A stretch of 64,000 bases of DNA from Siphonodentalium dalli (taxonomy: Eukaryota > Mollusca > Scaphopoda > Gadilida > Siphonodentaliidae): positions 91,799,845 through 91,863,844 of the forward strand of contig CP136061.1 in assembly GCA_032622095.1 (NCBI GenBank), in the 5' to 3' direction. A program made the translations under genes and the position numbers. Under the pieces are notes generated by a model. It saw only the letters and a program-made list of their open reading frames with translations, made no database searches and was not told the DNA's origin. Shown here in pieces: positions 33,504 to 45,265 of this stretch (positions within the stretch are counted from its first letter, which is position 1; the number at the start of each line of letters is the position of its first letter).

Positions 33504-34042
33504 CTAGCAGGTTAGCCCGCCACTGGCGGCATTCGTCTCATGGCTTTGTTTCAGAAACATGACATTTTTTTAATTTAACCAAATTTCAAGTCGATAGCTC
33601 CACCCGTTTCCGAGATATGGTCTGCGCATGCGCGAAGCTTGCGTCGCACGGGCTCGGCGACCCGATAAAATTCGTACCCGGGGCAAGATACATTCACATA
33701 CCAAATTTCAAGTCGATAGCTCCACCGGTTTCCGAGATCTCGTCTGCGCATGCGCGAAGCTGGCGTCGCACGGACTCGGCGACCCGATAAAATTTGTATC
33801 CGGGGCAAGATACATTCACATAGCAAATTTCAAGTCGATAGCTCCACCCGTTTGCGAGATAACGCATTCTTTGTTTTTCAATGAGTTAATTCATGGTACC
33901 CGTCCTCCCCGTCCTAAACTTCAGAGCGGACAGTCAATTAATCCCGTCGTGAAATCCCTCTGCATAATACGCGTTTTGGATTCTATGAAGAACACACACA
34001 CACACACACATATATACGAAGTCTCAAAATATATAGTATAGA
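33504..34042 (-). mobile_element. Helitron unit 6 (539 bp)
   Basis: A short unit containing two CpG-rich 122-bp blocks (33575-33860) between a long-unit 3' end and a long-unit 5' end. It is an internal-deletion or recombinant derivative. Confidence 0.75.
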
Positions 34043-34185
34043 CTAGCAGGTTAGCCCGCCACTGGCGGCATTCGTCCCATGGCTTTGTTTCAGAAACATG
34101 ACATTTTTGTAATTATTTTGTTTTTATTTATTTTTGTTTTTTATTTTTGAATATGAATTTAATGTTTTTTTAATTTAATATATAG

Positions 34186-34333
34186 AGGATCTCTAATGAG
34201 TCGCAATTCTATATGAAATTTATTAACCGAGTGCACTAAATTCGATTCGATCCGAGCTTTAGCGAGGATCGAATCGAATTTAGTGCACGAGGTTAATAAA
34301 TTTCATATAGAATTGCGACGAATTTGAGATCCT
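34186..34333. repeat. 148-bp palindrome at one end of the Crypton
   Basis: AGGATCTC at 34186 pairs with GAGATCCT at 34333. The arms of about 70 bp match nearly throughout and meet at GATCCGAGCTTTAGCGAGGATC. It begins 2 bp inside the element boundary, on the 3' side of the recombinase gene. It may be an end structure, a terminator or a nested foldback element. Confidence 0.9.
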
Positions 34334-34660
34334 TTTTATCACATAATCGTATTTTAAAGAGGAAAAATGATATCAAAACGGCAGGGGTTAAAACAATAAT
34401 ACTGATTTCCTTATCACAACTAAAGAAGAAGTACAGACACCTTCGAGCAAAAATATAGTTCCATTTTAAATGTGTCTTTTCATGTTGACAAAAGTGTTCA
34501 ACTACCCTTATCACCCATGCGTTTATCATAGTCGACCCAAATTAACACAACACAACTTTAATATCCCAATTAAATTGTAATTAACACAACAATAACATTG
34601 ATAAGTTCATAAACTGTGTCATCCCCGTCGGTGCCCCTGGCGGGAAGTTGAGTCATGACG

Positions 34661-36265
34661 TCACTGGCTATTCTCAGAATCGCTGTCAATCACACGAATT
34701 CTCCTTCGTTTTGGTTCAGTTGCACTTTTATCTTGGTTATAGATGTTGACGTTTATGGTTCCTCCGGATATGGCACCTCCAAAAACTGTTATAGATTTGC
34801 TGTACAGCTGTGCATTTAGTTGTTTTGATAGTCCCACCGATTCGGGAACGACCAATGAAGGAGTGGGCGAACTGTTATTTACATCAACAGTCATTTCCTG
34901 TGAAGTCGAAGGTCGACAGGTTGGGAAATCACCGTGTTTCAAACTTTCATTCGTGGAGATATCGTTACTCAGAATTTTGGATATGTTACGGTGTTGCTCG
35001 TCATTTAGGTGACTGTAATTATTTATTGATGCCAGGTTTTTGTGTCCAGTGATCTGTATTATTTGAGTTGGAGGAATATTTGATTCACTGAGTTTCTGAA
35101 CAAGATGTTTTCGGGCACTGTGATTTGTGAGCCTTTTCTCGGAAGACAGACCAGCTGCTTTTGCCATTCTTTTCATGATCGAGGTGAGTTTATTTACACC
35201 CACTGGCTGTCGTTTAAACCATTGGTCATTTGCACCAAGCTTGCTTTGATATGTATGTGTTGCTATGTAGAATGGGTCGGTAGGTTTACAGTAGTTCTTT
35301 GGTCTGAGTTCTGCAAATTTCTTGTAGTCAGAAACAGGGCAACGATCTACATTTGATATTGCCCACATTTTTGGCTTCACTGCCCTTACATCTCTGGGAT
35401 TTTGTCCGGAACGAGTTTTTGTCTGTCGTTCTTCAAAATCTAGATATTCTTGCCCCAAAGAATCCTTGCAAAGCGTTACATCACCCCAACACATATCTCG
35501 ATGCTCGTCGGACCCCCTCAAACCGAATTGTTGGGTGTTATAAAACCAAAGTGTGTTTAATATCGATTCTGGTGATGATGTACCGAAACACGAAGACTCC
35601 CACAGTTTCTCTATTTCATCATCATTTATTGGGTCAGATTTCCTGGCAAGGTTACCTAGACCTTGACCTTTTAAGCTTTTCTGTTTAGCCTTTAACACTT
35701 CGCGAACTTTCATGAATTCTGTGCTTGTAGCTAATTGAAAACCATAATCACACCGTTTCAACTCTCTGTCAAAACTGGACATAAATCCACGTAATGTTGA
35801 TGGTTCATATTCAGCCCCTCCTTGTTTCCTGACCCCGAGAAAGAACTTGCTTAAAATAAGGCACAGCTGATCTGGCGAAATTTCATGGATGGGTCTGTCA
35901 ACATTAATCTGAGGACTATGCATGAACGATTTAAGGAGTTTCATGTCATAATATGTTTTTGAGAGAGTACTTTTATTGACCTGGGCGTCTACATAATCTT
36001 GAATTTCTGTAGTAGGCACAAATATAAATCTTTCATCATCAGTGTTTACGTTTTGCGAGTTCACACGTGTCGTCTGATTCTGAATGAGTGACAGCCTTTC
36101 TTGTTTCAAATTCACCGTGAAGTCAATTCCATCCAATTTCACAACGAAAATGGCCCCGTGTGTTGATTGAATAACACGTTCTATCTTCCCAACGCCTTCA
36201 TTGTCTATTTTGACTGACGATCCTACAGCGTACATAACATCGGAATTCGGATCACATGTCGACAT
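34661..36265 (-). CDS. Crypton-type tyrosine recombinase (534 aa), intact
   Basis: I chose the ATG at 36265 (context AAAATGT). A longer frame back to 36337 starts with GTG. Residues about 1-60 look like a small SH3/Tudor-like beta domain (inferred). An alpha-helical core-binding region follows, then the catalytic domain with the full set R250 (LRGSDEHRD), H382 and R385 (NHSARKH), H408 (TGHK) and nucleophile Y417 (INNYSHL). After it come a Ser-rich linker, a short GGxISGGTINVNIYN-like strand seen in related animal proteins and a basic tail (KRRRIRVIDSDSE). The family is the Crypton/DUF3504 group, which also gave rise to domesticated vertebrate genes. No stop or frameshift, so it is probably recently active or under selection. 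Confidence 0.88.
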   Translation of the reverse strand: MSTCDPNSDVMYAVGSSVKIDNEGVGKIERVIQSTHGAIFVVKLDGIDFTVNLKQERLSLIQNQTTRVNSQNVNTDDERFIFVPTTEIQDYVDAQVNKSTLSKTYYDMKLLKSFMHSPQINVDRPIHEISPDQLCLILSKFFLGVRKQGGAEYEPSTLRGFMSSFDRELKRCDYGFQLATSTEFMKVREVLKAKQKSLKGQGLGNLARKSDPINDDEIEKLWESSCFGTSSPESILNTLWFYNTQQFGLRGSDEHRDMCWGDVTLCKDSLGQEYLDFEERQTKTRSGQNPRDVRAVKPKMWAISNVDRCPVSDYKKFAELRPKNYCKPTDPFYIATHTYQSKLGANDQWFKRQPVGVNKLTSIMKRMAKAAGLSSEKRLTNHSARKHLVQKLSESNIPPTQIIQITGHKNLASINNYSHLNDEQHRNISKILSNDISTNESLKHGDFPTCRPSTSQEMTVDVNNSSPTPSLVVPESVGLSKQLNAQLYSKSITVFGGAISGGTINVNIYNQDKSATEPKRRRIRVIDSDSENSQ

Positions 36266-37351
36266 TTTTATTTTGTAAACAGAGCAGAAATAGTTCCGGT
36301 ATTGACATCGATATGATGATATCATTGCGCTAAGCACCGCGCGTGCGTCATCTCACGTGGCGATAATACACGTGTGTCTTACTCAAAATTATTAAACCGG
36401 ATATAGTGGCTAATTATGTGATAAATTTTGTTTCTGAATTGTTTTTTTATTGTTAATTTTTTTAAATTTTAAATTGTTTTAATTAAATTGTAAATTGTTT
36501 TAATTAATTTTTTTGTTTCCGGCGGAAAAATTTACCCGTAGAAATCCCCCCCTTCCTAGGAACGACAGACAACGCATTCTTTGTTTCGTGAAATCTCTCT
36601 ACGATAACATTGCATTGAATTTAAAACAAACGCTTCCCGTCGGGAAATCTGTCTTCGGGTCGTTGTTGGCATCACGGCTCCCCGAAAACTCTCACATTGT
36701 CGAAAACGTGTATTTAGTAATATCGTTGTTGTTGATATTTACGGCTTGGGGGCTATTTTCTTATTTAGCAAGTTTGAGCTCAATCGGTTAAAGTCTATAA
36801 AGGACACACTCATATATATATGACACTTCCCGTAGGTAGCAAGTTTGAGCTCAATCGGCATTCCCTGGAATTTCCCGTAGATTGGCAGATTCCAGTAGCT
36901 TTATAACAGTATATCTGGGGAGAAATCTGATGCTATATTCGTGATTATCTGGGATGATTTCGGTATATACCAAAGGTATATACTGTAAAAACAGAGCGCG
37001 CCATCCGTGCTCGCAGGGAATAAATTTCGAGTGATAACGTTTGCGTTCCCGTATAACTCTGCAGATGCGAATAACGTTGAATGGGAAACAGACGCTCTTT
37101 ATAGAGATGCATCAAAAACAAACGCTCATTAAATAATCACTTGATTAACCCCCGCCGTGCCTTTGCGGTGATTTGAGATTGGAGAACGGGTGCTCTGATC
37201 TTCTCTAAACCGCGACCACGGTCGTGTCGGTGTGATTTGACACTTACATAGGAAGTTTGATCTCAATCTGTACGCGCGTTTTGGATTCTATGAAGTACAC
37301 ACACACACACACACACACACATATACGAAGTCTCAAAATATATAGTATAGA

Positions 37352-38417
37352 CTAGCAGGTTAGCCCGCCACTGGCGGCATTCGTCCCATGGCTTTGTTTC
37401 AGAAACATGACATTTTTGTAATTATTTTGTTTTTATTTATTTTTGTTTTTTATTTTTGAATATGAATTTAATGTTTTTTAAATTTAATATATTTTGTTTC
37501 TGAATTGTTTTTTTATTGTTAATTTTTTTAAATTTTAAATTGTTTTAATTAAATTGTAAATTGTTTTAATTAATTTTTTTGTTTCCGGCGGAAAAATTTA
37601 CCCGTAGAAATCCCCCCCCCCCCTTCCTAGGAACGACAGACAACGCATTCTTTGTTTCGTGAAATCTCTCTACGATAACATTGCATTGAATTTAAAACAA
37701 ACGCTTCCCGTCGGGAAATCTGTCTTCGGGTCGTTGTTGTTGGCATCACGGCTCCCCGAAAACTCTCACATTGTCGAAAACGTGTATTTAGTAATATCGT
37801 TGTTGTTGATATTTACGGCTTGGGGGCTATTTTCTTATTTAGCAAGTTTGAGCTCAATCGGTTAGAGTCTATAAAGGACACACTCATTTATATATGACAC
37901 TTCCCGTAGGTAGCAAGTTTGAGCTCAATCGGCATTCCCTGGAATTTCCCGTAGATTGGCAGATTCCAGTAGCTTTATAACAGTATATCTGGGGAGAAAT
38001 CTGATGCTATATTCGTGATTATCTGGGATGATTTCGGTATATACCAAAGGTATATACTGTAAAAACAGAGCGCGCCATCCGTGCTCGCAGGGAATAAATT
38101 TCGAGTGATAACGTTTGCGTTCCCGTATAACTCTGCAGATGCGAATAACGTTGAATGGGAAACAGACGCTCTTTATAGAGATGCATCAAAAACAAACGCT
38201 CATTAAATAATCACTTGATTAACCCACGCCGTGCCTTTGCGGTGATTTGAGATTGGAGAACGGGTGCTCTGAGCTTCCCTAAACCGCGACCACGGTCGTG
38301 TCGGTGTGATTTGACACTTACATAGGAAGTTTGATCTCAATCTGTACACGCGTTTTGGATTCTATGAAGTACACACACACACACACATATACGAAGTCTC
38401 AAAATATATAGTATAGA
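37352..38417 (-). mobile_element. Helitron unit 8 (1066 bp)
   Basis: Representative long unit. It shows the empty Crypton site (TTTAATATATTTTGTTTCTG near 37485) and a long C-run near 37612. A plus-strand frame of about 70-95 codons recurs in several units but shifts with indels, so it is not a gene. Confidence 0.82.
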
Positions 38418-39478
38418 CTAGCAGGTTAGCCCGCCACTGGCGGCATTCGTCCCATGGCTTTGTTTCAGAAAAATGACATTTTTGTAATTATTTTGTTTTT
38501 ATTTATTTTTGTTTTTTATTTTTGAATATGAATTTAATGTTTTTTAAATTTAATATATTTTGTTTCTGAATTGTTTTTTTATTGTTAATTTTTTTTAATT
38601 TTAAATTGTATTAATTAAATTGTAAATTGTTTTAATTAATTTTTTTGTTTCTGGCCCATAAATTTACCCGTAGAAATCCCCCCCTTCCTAGGAACGACAG
38701 ACAACGCATTCTTTGTTTCGTGAAATCTCTCTACGATAACATTGCATTGAATTTAAAACAAACGCTTCCCGTCGGGAAATCTGTCTTCGGGTCGTTGTTG
38801 TTGGCATCACGGCTCCCCGAAAACTCTCACATTGCCGAAAACGTGTATTTAGTAATATCGTTGTTGTTGATATTTACGGCTTGGGGGCTATTTTCTTATT
38901 TAGCAAGGTTGAGCTCAATCGGTTCGAGTCTATAAAGGACACACTCATATATATGACACTTCCCGTGGGTAGCAAGTTTGAGCTCAATCGGCATTCCCTG
39001 GAATTTCCCGTAGATTGGCAGATTCCAGTAGCTTTATAAGGGTATATCTGGGGAGAAATCTGATGCTATATTCGTGATTATCTGGGATGATTTCGGTATA
39101 TAACTATATACTGTAAAAACAAAGCGCGCCATCCGTGCTCGCAGGGTTGGTCAGAAACAAATGTTTTTTAAATTTAATGTATGTTCCGTATATCTCTCTG
39201 CAGATGCAAATAACGTTGAATGGCAAACAGACGCTCTTTATAGAGATGCGTCAATAACAAACGCTCATTAAATAATCACTTGATTAACCCACGCCGTGCC
39301 TTTGCGGTGATTTGAGATTGGAGAACGGGTGCTCTGAGCTTTCCTAAACCACGACCACGGTCGTGTCGGTGGTATTTGACACTTACATAGGAAGTTTGAG
39401 CTCAATCTGTACACGCGTTTTGGATTCTATGAAGTACACACACACATATATACGAAGTCTCAAAATATATAGTATAGA
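38418..39478 (-). mobile_element. Helitron unit 9 (1061 bp)
   Basis: Long unit. It also shows the empty Crypton site near 38550. Its 5' part (38850-39478) is nearly identical to 41820-42449 in unit 12. Confidence 0.82.
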
Positions 39479-40262
39479 CTAGCAGGCTAGCCCGCCACTG
39501 GCGGCATTCGTCCCATGGCTTTGTTCGAAAAAGCAATTGCAACAGGTTCCGAGACACTTGTGCTGCATGTGCATCAAATTTCGGCAATAGTCAGAAACAT
39601 GACAATTTTAATTTAATTTTTGGTTTTTCAATGAGTTAATTATTTTGTTTTTCAATGAGTTAATTGTGCCTTTTTAATTTTTTAATTTAATTTTTTGTTT
39701 TTAAATTTTACCCGATTTGTTTTGGTTTTTCAAGGAGTTAATTGTGCCTTTTTAATTTTGTGTTTCAATTTTACCCGATTTGTTTTTGTTTTTCAATGAA
39801 CCCGTCCATGACACTTCCCGTATTTAGCAAGTTTGAGCTCAATCGGTTCGAGTCTATAAAGGACACACACATATATATGACACATCCCCGTAGGTAGCAA
39901 ATTTGAGCTCAATCGGCATTCCCTGGAATTTCCCAGTCAATATTTAGCAAGTTTGAGCTCAATCGGTTCGAGTCTATAAAGGACACACTCATATATATGA
40001 CACTTCCCGTAGGTAGCAAGTTTGAGCTCAATCGGCATTCCCTGGAATTTCCCAGTCACCAACGCGGCGTAATTTTGCTACATATATAGAGACCAATTGT
40101 CCATCGGCTGTCATGTGTAGTAAAGATGTCTTATAAGCCGACATTGCCGCGAGGATGCCCGTTCTTACACGCGTTTTCGATTCTATGAAGTACCCACATA
40201 TATACACACATACACACACATATATATATATATATACGGAAGTCTCAAATTATATAGTAGAC
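39479..40262 (-). mobile_element. Helitron unit 10 (784 bp)
   Basis: A T-rich unit with repeated CAATGAGTTAATTGTGCC and GAGCTCAATCGG phrases. Almost identical to unit 13 (42450-43232), 2971 bp away. Confidence 0.82.
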
Positions 40263-41205
40263 TAGCAGGTTAGCCCGCCACTGGCGGCATTCGTCCCATG
40301 GCTTTGTTCGAAAAAGCAATTGCAACAGGTTCCGAGACACTTGTGCTGCATTTGCACCAAATTTCGGCAATAGTCAGAAACATGACAATTTTAATTTATT
40401 TTTTTGTTTTTCAATGAGTTAATTGTGCCTTTTTAATTTAGTTTTTCAATTTTACCCGATTTTTTTTTTTTTTCAATGAACCCGTCCATGGCACTTCCCG
40501 TATTTAGCAAGGTTGAGCTCAATCGGGTCGAGTCTATAAAGGACACACACATATATATGACACTTCCCGTAGGTAGCAAGTTTGAGCTCAATCGGCATTG
40601 CCTGGAATTTCCCAGTAAATATTTAGCAAGTTTGAGCTCAATCGGTTCGAGTCTATAAAGGACACACTCATATATATTTGCCGACATTGCCGTGAGGATG
40701 CCCGTTCCTACACGCGTTTTCGATTCTATGAAGTACCCACATATATACACATATATTCATAGTAGATTGGCAGATTCCAGTAGCTTTATAACGGTATATC
40801 TGGGGAGAAATCTGATGCTATATTCGTGATTATCTGGGATGATTTCGGTATATACTGAAAAACAAAGCGCGCTCGCAGGGAATAAATTATGAGCGATAAC
40901 GTTTGCGTTCCCGTATTACTATGCAGATGCTAATAACGTTGAATGGGAAACAGACGCTCTTTATAGAGATGCGTCAAAAACAAACGCTCATTAAATAATG
41001 ACTTGATTAACCCACGCCGTGCCTTTGCGGTGATTTGAGATTGGAGAACGGGTGCTCTGAGCTTCTCTAAACCGCGACCACGGTCGTGTCGGTGGGATTT
41101 GACACTTACATAGGACGTTTGAGCTCAATCTTTACACGAGTTTTGGATTCTATGAAGTACATATATACACACATATATTTATACGAAGTCTCAAAATATA
41201 TAGTA
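40263..41205 (-). mobile_element. Helitron unit 11 (943 bp)
   Basis: Starts like unit 10 and continues into the long-unit core after a deletion. The 5' end at 41205 reads directly ..TATATAGTA then CTAG, missing the usual TAGA bases. Confidence 0.75.
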
Positions 41206-42449
41206 CTAGCAGGTTAGCCCGCCACCGGCGGCTTGTCCGAAACATGACATTTTTTTATATATCTTTTTTTAATTTTTAGCTCCACGCGTTTCAATAAGAC
41301 AAATTTGTACCCGGTAGCTCCACCCGTTTCCGATATCTGGTCTGCGCATGCGCGAAGCTGGCGTCGCACGGGCTCGGCGACCCGATAAAATTTGTACCCG
41401 GCGCAAGATACATTCACATAGCAAATTTCAAGTCGATAGCTCCACCCGTTTCCTAGATCTCGTCTGCGCATGCGCTGCACGGGCGTCGCACGGGCTCGGC
41501 GACCCGATAAAATTTGTACCCGGCGCAAGATACATTCACATACCAAATTTCAAGTCGATAGCTCCACCCGTTTCCGATATCTCGTCTGAGCATGCGCTGC
41601 ACGGGCGTCGCACGGGCTCGCAAATACGACAGCGACGACCACCTGGTCAAACTACACTCACGTACCAAGTTTCGTCCCGATCGGTCGAGGTGTTGGTATC
41701 TGATGCAAAAGACGAAATTGTGAGTGTTGGTCAATAGTCCCCGCCGTGAACCTCATCGTCGCAAAGAGCGGACAGTCAATTAACCCCGTTGTGAACCTCA
41801 ATCACCAACGCGACGTAAGTAGCAATATCGTTGTTGTTGATATTTACGGCTTGGGGGCTATTTTCTTATTTAGCAAGTTTGAGCTCAATCGGTTCGAGTC
41901 TATAAAGGACACACTCATATATATGACACTTCCCGTGGGTAGCAACTTTGAGCTCAATCGGCATTCCCTGGAATTTCCCGTAGATTGGCAGATTCCAGTA
42001 GCTTTATAACGGTATATCTGGGGAGAAATCTGATGCTATATTCGTGATTATCTGGGATGATTTCGGTATATAACTATATACTGTAAAAACAAAGCGCGCC
42101 ATCCGTGCTCGCAGGGTTGGTCAGAAACAAATGTTTTTTTAAATTTAATGTATGTTCCGTATATCTCTCTGCAGATGCAAATAACGTTGAATGGCAAACA
42201 GACGCTCTTTATAGAGATGCGTCAATAACAAACGCTCATTAAATAATCACTTGATTAACCCACGCCGTGCCTTTGCGGTGATTTGAGATTGGAGAACGGG
42301 TGCTCTGAGCTTTCCTAAACCACGACCACGGTCGTGTCGGTGGTATTTGACACTTACATAGGAAGTTTGAGCTCAATCTGTACACGCGTTTTGGATTCTA
42401 TGAAGTACACACACACATATATACGAAGTCTCAAAATATATAGTATAGA
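41206..42449 (-). mobile_element. Helitron unit 12 (1244 bp, chimeric)
   Basis: Matches unit 4 over 41332-42449, including the CpG-rich segment. The 3'-proximal 120 bp differ. Hairpin variant GCCGCCGGTGGCGG. Confidence 0.78.
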
Positions 42450-43232
42450 CTAGCAGGCTAGCCCGCCACTGGCGGCATTCGTCCCATGGCTTTGTTCGAA
42501 AAAGCAATTGCAACAGGTTCCGAGACACTTGTGCTGCATGTGCATCAAATTTCGGCAATAGTCAGAAACATGACAATTTTAATTTAATTTTTGGTTTTTC
42601 AATGAGTTAATTATTTTGTTTTTCAATGAGTTAATTGTGCCTTTTTAATTTTTTAATTTAATTTTTTGTTTTTAAATTTTACCCGATTTGTTTTGGTTTT
42701 TCAAGGAGTTAATTGTGCCTTTTTAATTTTGTGTTTCAATTTTACCCGATTTGTTTTTGTTTTTCAATGAACCCGTCCATGACACTTCCCGTATTTAGCA
42801 AGTTTGAGCTCAATCGGTTCGAGTCTATAAAGGACACACACATATATATGACACTTCCCCGTAGGTAGCAAATTTGAGCTCAATCGGCATTCCCTGGAAT
42901 TTCCCAGTCAATATTTAGCAAGTTTGAGCTCAATCGGTTCGAGTCTATACAGGACACACTCATATATATGACACTTCCCGTAGGTAGCAAGTTTGAGCTC
43001 AATCGGCATTCCCTGGAATTTCCCAGTCACCAACGCGGCGTAATTTTGCTACATATATAGAGACCAATTGTCCATCGGCTGTCATGTGTAGTAAAGATGT
43101 CTTATAAGCCGACATTGCCGCGAGGATGCCCGTTCTTACACGCGTTTTCGATTCTATGAAGTACCCACATATATACACACATACACACACATATATATAT
43201 ATATATACGGAAGTCTCAAATTATATAGTAGA
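42450..43232 (-). mobile_element. Helitron unit 13 (783 bp)
   Basis: Near-identical twin of unit 10. Confidence 0.82.
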
Positions 43233-44062
43233 CTAGCAGGTTAGCCCGCCACTGGCGGCATTCGTCCCATGGCTTTGTTCGAAAAAGCAATTGCAACAGG
43301 TTCCGAGACACTTGTGCTGCATTTGCACCAAATTTCGGCAATAGTCAGAAACATGACAATTTTAATTTATTTTTTTGTTTTTCAATGAGTTAATTGTGCC
43401 TTTTTAATTTAGTTTTTCAATTTTACCCGATTTTTTTTTGTTTTTCAATGAACCCGTCCATGGCACTTCCCGTATTTAGCAAGTTTGAGCTCAATCGGTT
43501 CGAGTCTATAAAGGACACACTCATATATATTTGCCGACATTGCCGTGGGGATGCCCGTTCCTACACGCGTTTTCGATTCTATGAAGTACCCACATATATA
43601 CACACATATTCGTAGTAGATTGGCAGATTCCAGTAGCTTTATAACGGTATATCTGGGGAGAAATCTGATGCTATATTCGTGATTATCTGGGATGATTTCG
43701 GTATATACTGAAAAACAAAGCGCGCTCACAGGGAATAAATTATGAGCGATAACGTTTGCGTTCCCGTATAACTATGCAGATGCTAATAACGTTGAATGGG
43801 AAACAGACGCTCTTTATAGAGATGCGTCAAAAACAAACGCTCATTAAATAATGACTTGATTAACCCACGCCGTACCTTTGCGGTGATTTGAGATTGGAGA
43901 ACGGGTGCTCTGAGCTTCGCTAAACCGCGACCACGGTCGAGTGGGTTGTATTTGACACTTACATAGGAAGTTTGAGCTCAATCTTTACACGCGTTTTGGA
44001 TTCTATGAAGTACATATATACACACTTATATATATACGAAGTCTCAAAATATATAGTATAGA
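43233..44062 (-). mobile_element. Helitron unit 14 (830 bp)
   Basis: The 3' part is a twin of the 3' part of unit 11. An internal deletion joins it to the long-unit core. Confidence 0.78.
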
Positions 44063-45265
44063 CTAGCAGGTTAGCCCGCCACTGGCGGCATTCGTCCCAT
44101 GGCTTTGTTCGAAAAAGCAATTGCAACAGGTTCCGAGACACTTGTGCTGCATTTGCACCAAATTTCGGCAATAGTCAGAAACATGACAATTTTAATTTTT
44201 TTTTTTTATTTCAATGAGTTAATTGTGCCTTTTTATTTTTTTAATTGAATTTTTTGTTTTTAAATTTTACCCGATTGTTTTTGGTTTTTCAATGAGTTAA
44301 TTGTGCCTTTTTAATTTAGTTTTTCAATTTTACCCGATTTGTTTTTGTTTTCAATGAACCCGTCCATGACACTTCCCGTATTTAGCAAGTTTGAGCTCAA
44401 TCGGTTCGAGTCTATAAAGGACACACACATATATATGACACTTCCCGTAGGTAGCAAGTTTGAGCTCAATCGGCATTGCCTGGAATCTCCCAGTAAATAT
44501 TTAGCAAGTTTGAGCTCAATCGGTTCGAGTCTATAAAGGACACACTCATATATATTTGCCGACATTGCCGTGGGGATGCCTGTTCCTACACGCGTTTTCG
44601 ATTCTATGAAGTACCCACATATATACACACATATTAATAGTAGATTGGCAGATTCCAGTAGCTTTATAACGGTATATCTGGGGAGAAATCTGATGCTATA
44701 TTCGTGATTATCTGGGATGATTTCGGTATATAACGAAGGTATATACTGTAAAAACAAAGCGCGCCATCCGTGCTCGCAGGGAATAAATTTCGAGCGATAA
44801 CGTTTGCGTAAATACGAAATTGTGAGTGTTGGTTTGTAACCGGGATTTCTGAGAAGCATTATGCCTATAACTACCCCCCCCCCTAAGCCCTGACCTAAGT
44901 GTCATACATACTATAACAATGATGTTGTAAGAGCTCCAATAAATCTCCTCGCATAGGCAAGCACTCAATGTTCCCGTATAACCAGGTATAACTCTGCAGA
45001 TGCTAATAACGTTGAATGGGAAACAGACGCTCTTTATAGAGATGCGTAAAAAAAAACGCTCATTAAATAATCACTTGATTAACCCACGCCGTGCCTTTGC
45101 GGTGATTTGAGATTGGAGAACGGGTGCTCTGAGCTTCTCTAAACCGCGACCACGGTCGTGTCGGTTGGATTTGACACTTACATAGGAAGTTTGAGCTCAA
45201 TCTTTACACGCGTTTTGGATTCTATGAAGTATATATATACGAAGTCTCAAAATATATAGCATAGA
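44063..45265 (-). mobile_element. Helitron unit 15 (1203 bp), 5' end of the array
   Basis: Its minus-strand 5' end TCTATGCTATATATTTTGAG is preceded by A (T at 45266 on the plus strand), the expected Helitron target base. An insertion-like segment at 44812-44985 with a C-run interrupts the core. Confidence 0.78.

Larger units (their letters stand above)
34184..36424 (-). mobile_element. Crypton-like tyrosine-recombinase element (2241 bp)
   Basis: Sister units read TTTAATATATTTTGTTTCTG across this point. Here TTTAATATAT (to 34183) and ATTTTGTTTCTG (from 36425) are separated by 2241 bp. At most AT is duplicated. The ends have no terminal inverted repeats. One gene for a tyrosine recombinase fills most of it, with no reverse transcriptase or RNase H, so it is a Crypton rather than DIRS or Ngaro. 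Tyrosine recombinases insert through a strand-exchange circle without long target duplications, which fits. Confidence 0.85.
34043..37351 (-). mobile_element. Helitron unit 7, interrupted by the Crypton
   Basis: Total 3309 bp. Without the 2241-bp insertion at 34184-36424 it is 1068 bp, matching units 8 and 9 (1066 and 1061 bp), whose sequence is continuous across the insertion point. Confidence 0.85.
28959..45265 (-). mobile_element. Head-to-tail array of 15 non-autonomous Helitrons
   Basis: All units run on the minus strand. Each begins with TCTAT(A/G)CTATATATTTTGAGAC or a close form and ends with a hairpin (GCCGCC-AGT-GGCGG(G)C or CCCG(g)AC-gaa-GTCGGG), about 7-9 nt, then CTAG. Junctions are CTAG directly followed by TC, at plus-strand CTAG positions 29958, 30381, 31036, 32379, 33504, 34043, 37352, 38418, 39479, 40263, 41206, 42450, 43233 and 44063. 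The outer flanks supply A on the 5' side and T on the 3' side, the Helitron target. No Rep or helicase frame is present, so mobilisation would need a partner elsewhere. Confidence 0.82.

Noticed and set aside
34743-35688. Several plus-strand frames within 34.7-35.7 kb
   Set aside because: They are shadows of the minus-strand tyrosine recombinase gene, which has all catalytic residues.
36513-38935. Repeated plus-strand frame with a hydrophobic end (about 68-96 codons) in several Helitron units
   Set aside because: Start and length shift with indels between units and no domain is recognisable; a by-product of the repeated DNA.
28959-45265. Interpretation as Penelope-like or LTR tandem repeats
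   Set aside because: No reverse transcriptase, hammerhead-like motif or LTR ends; TC start, hairpin and CTAG end with A/T flanks fit Helitrons better.
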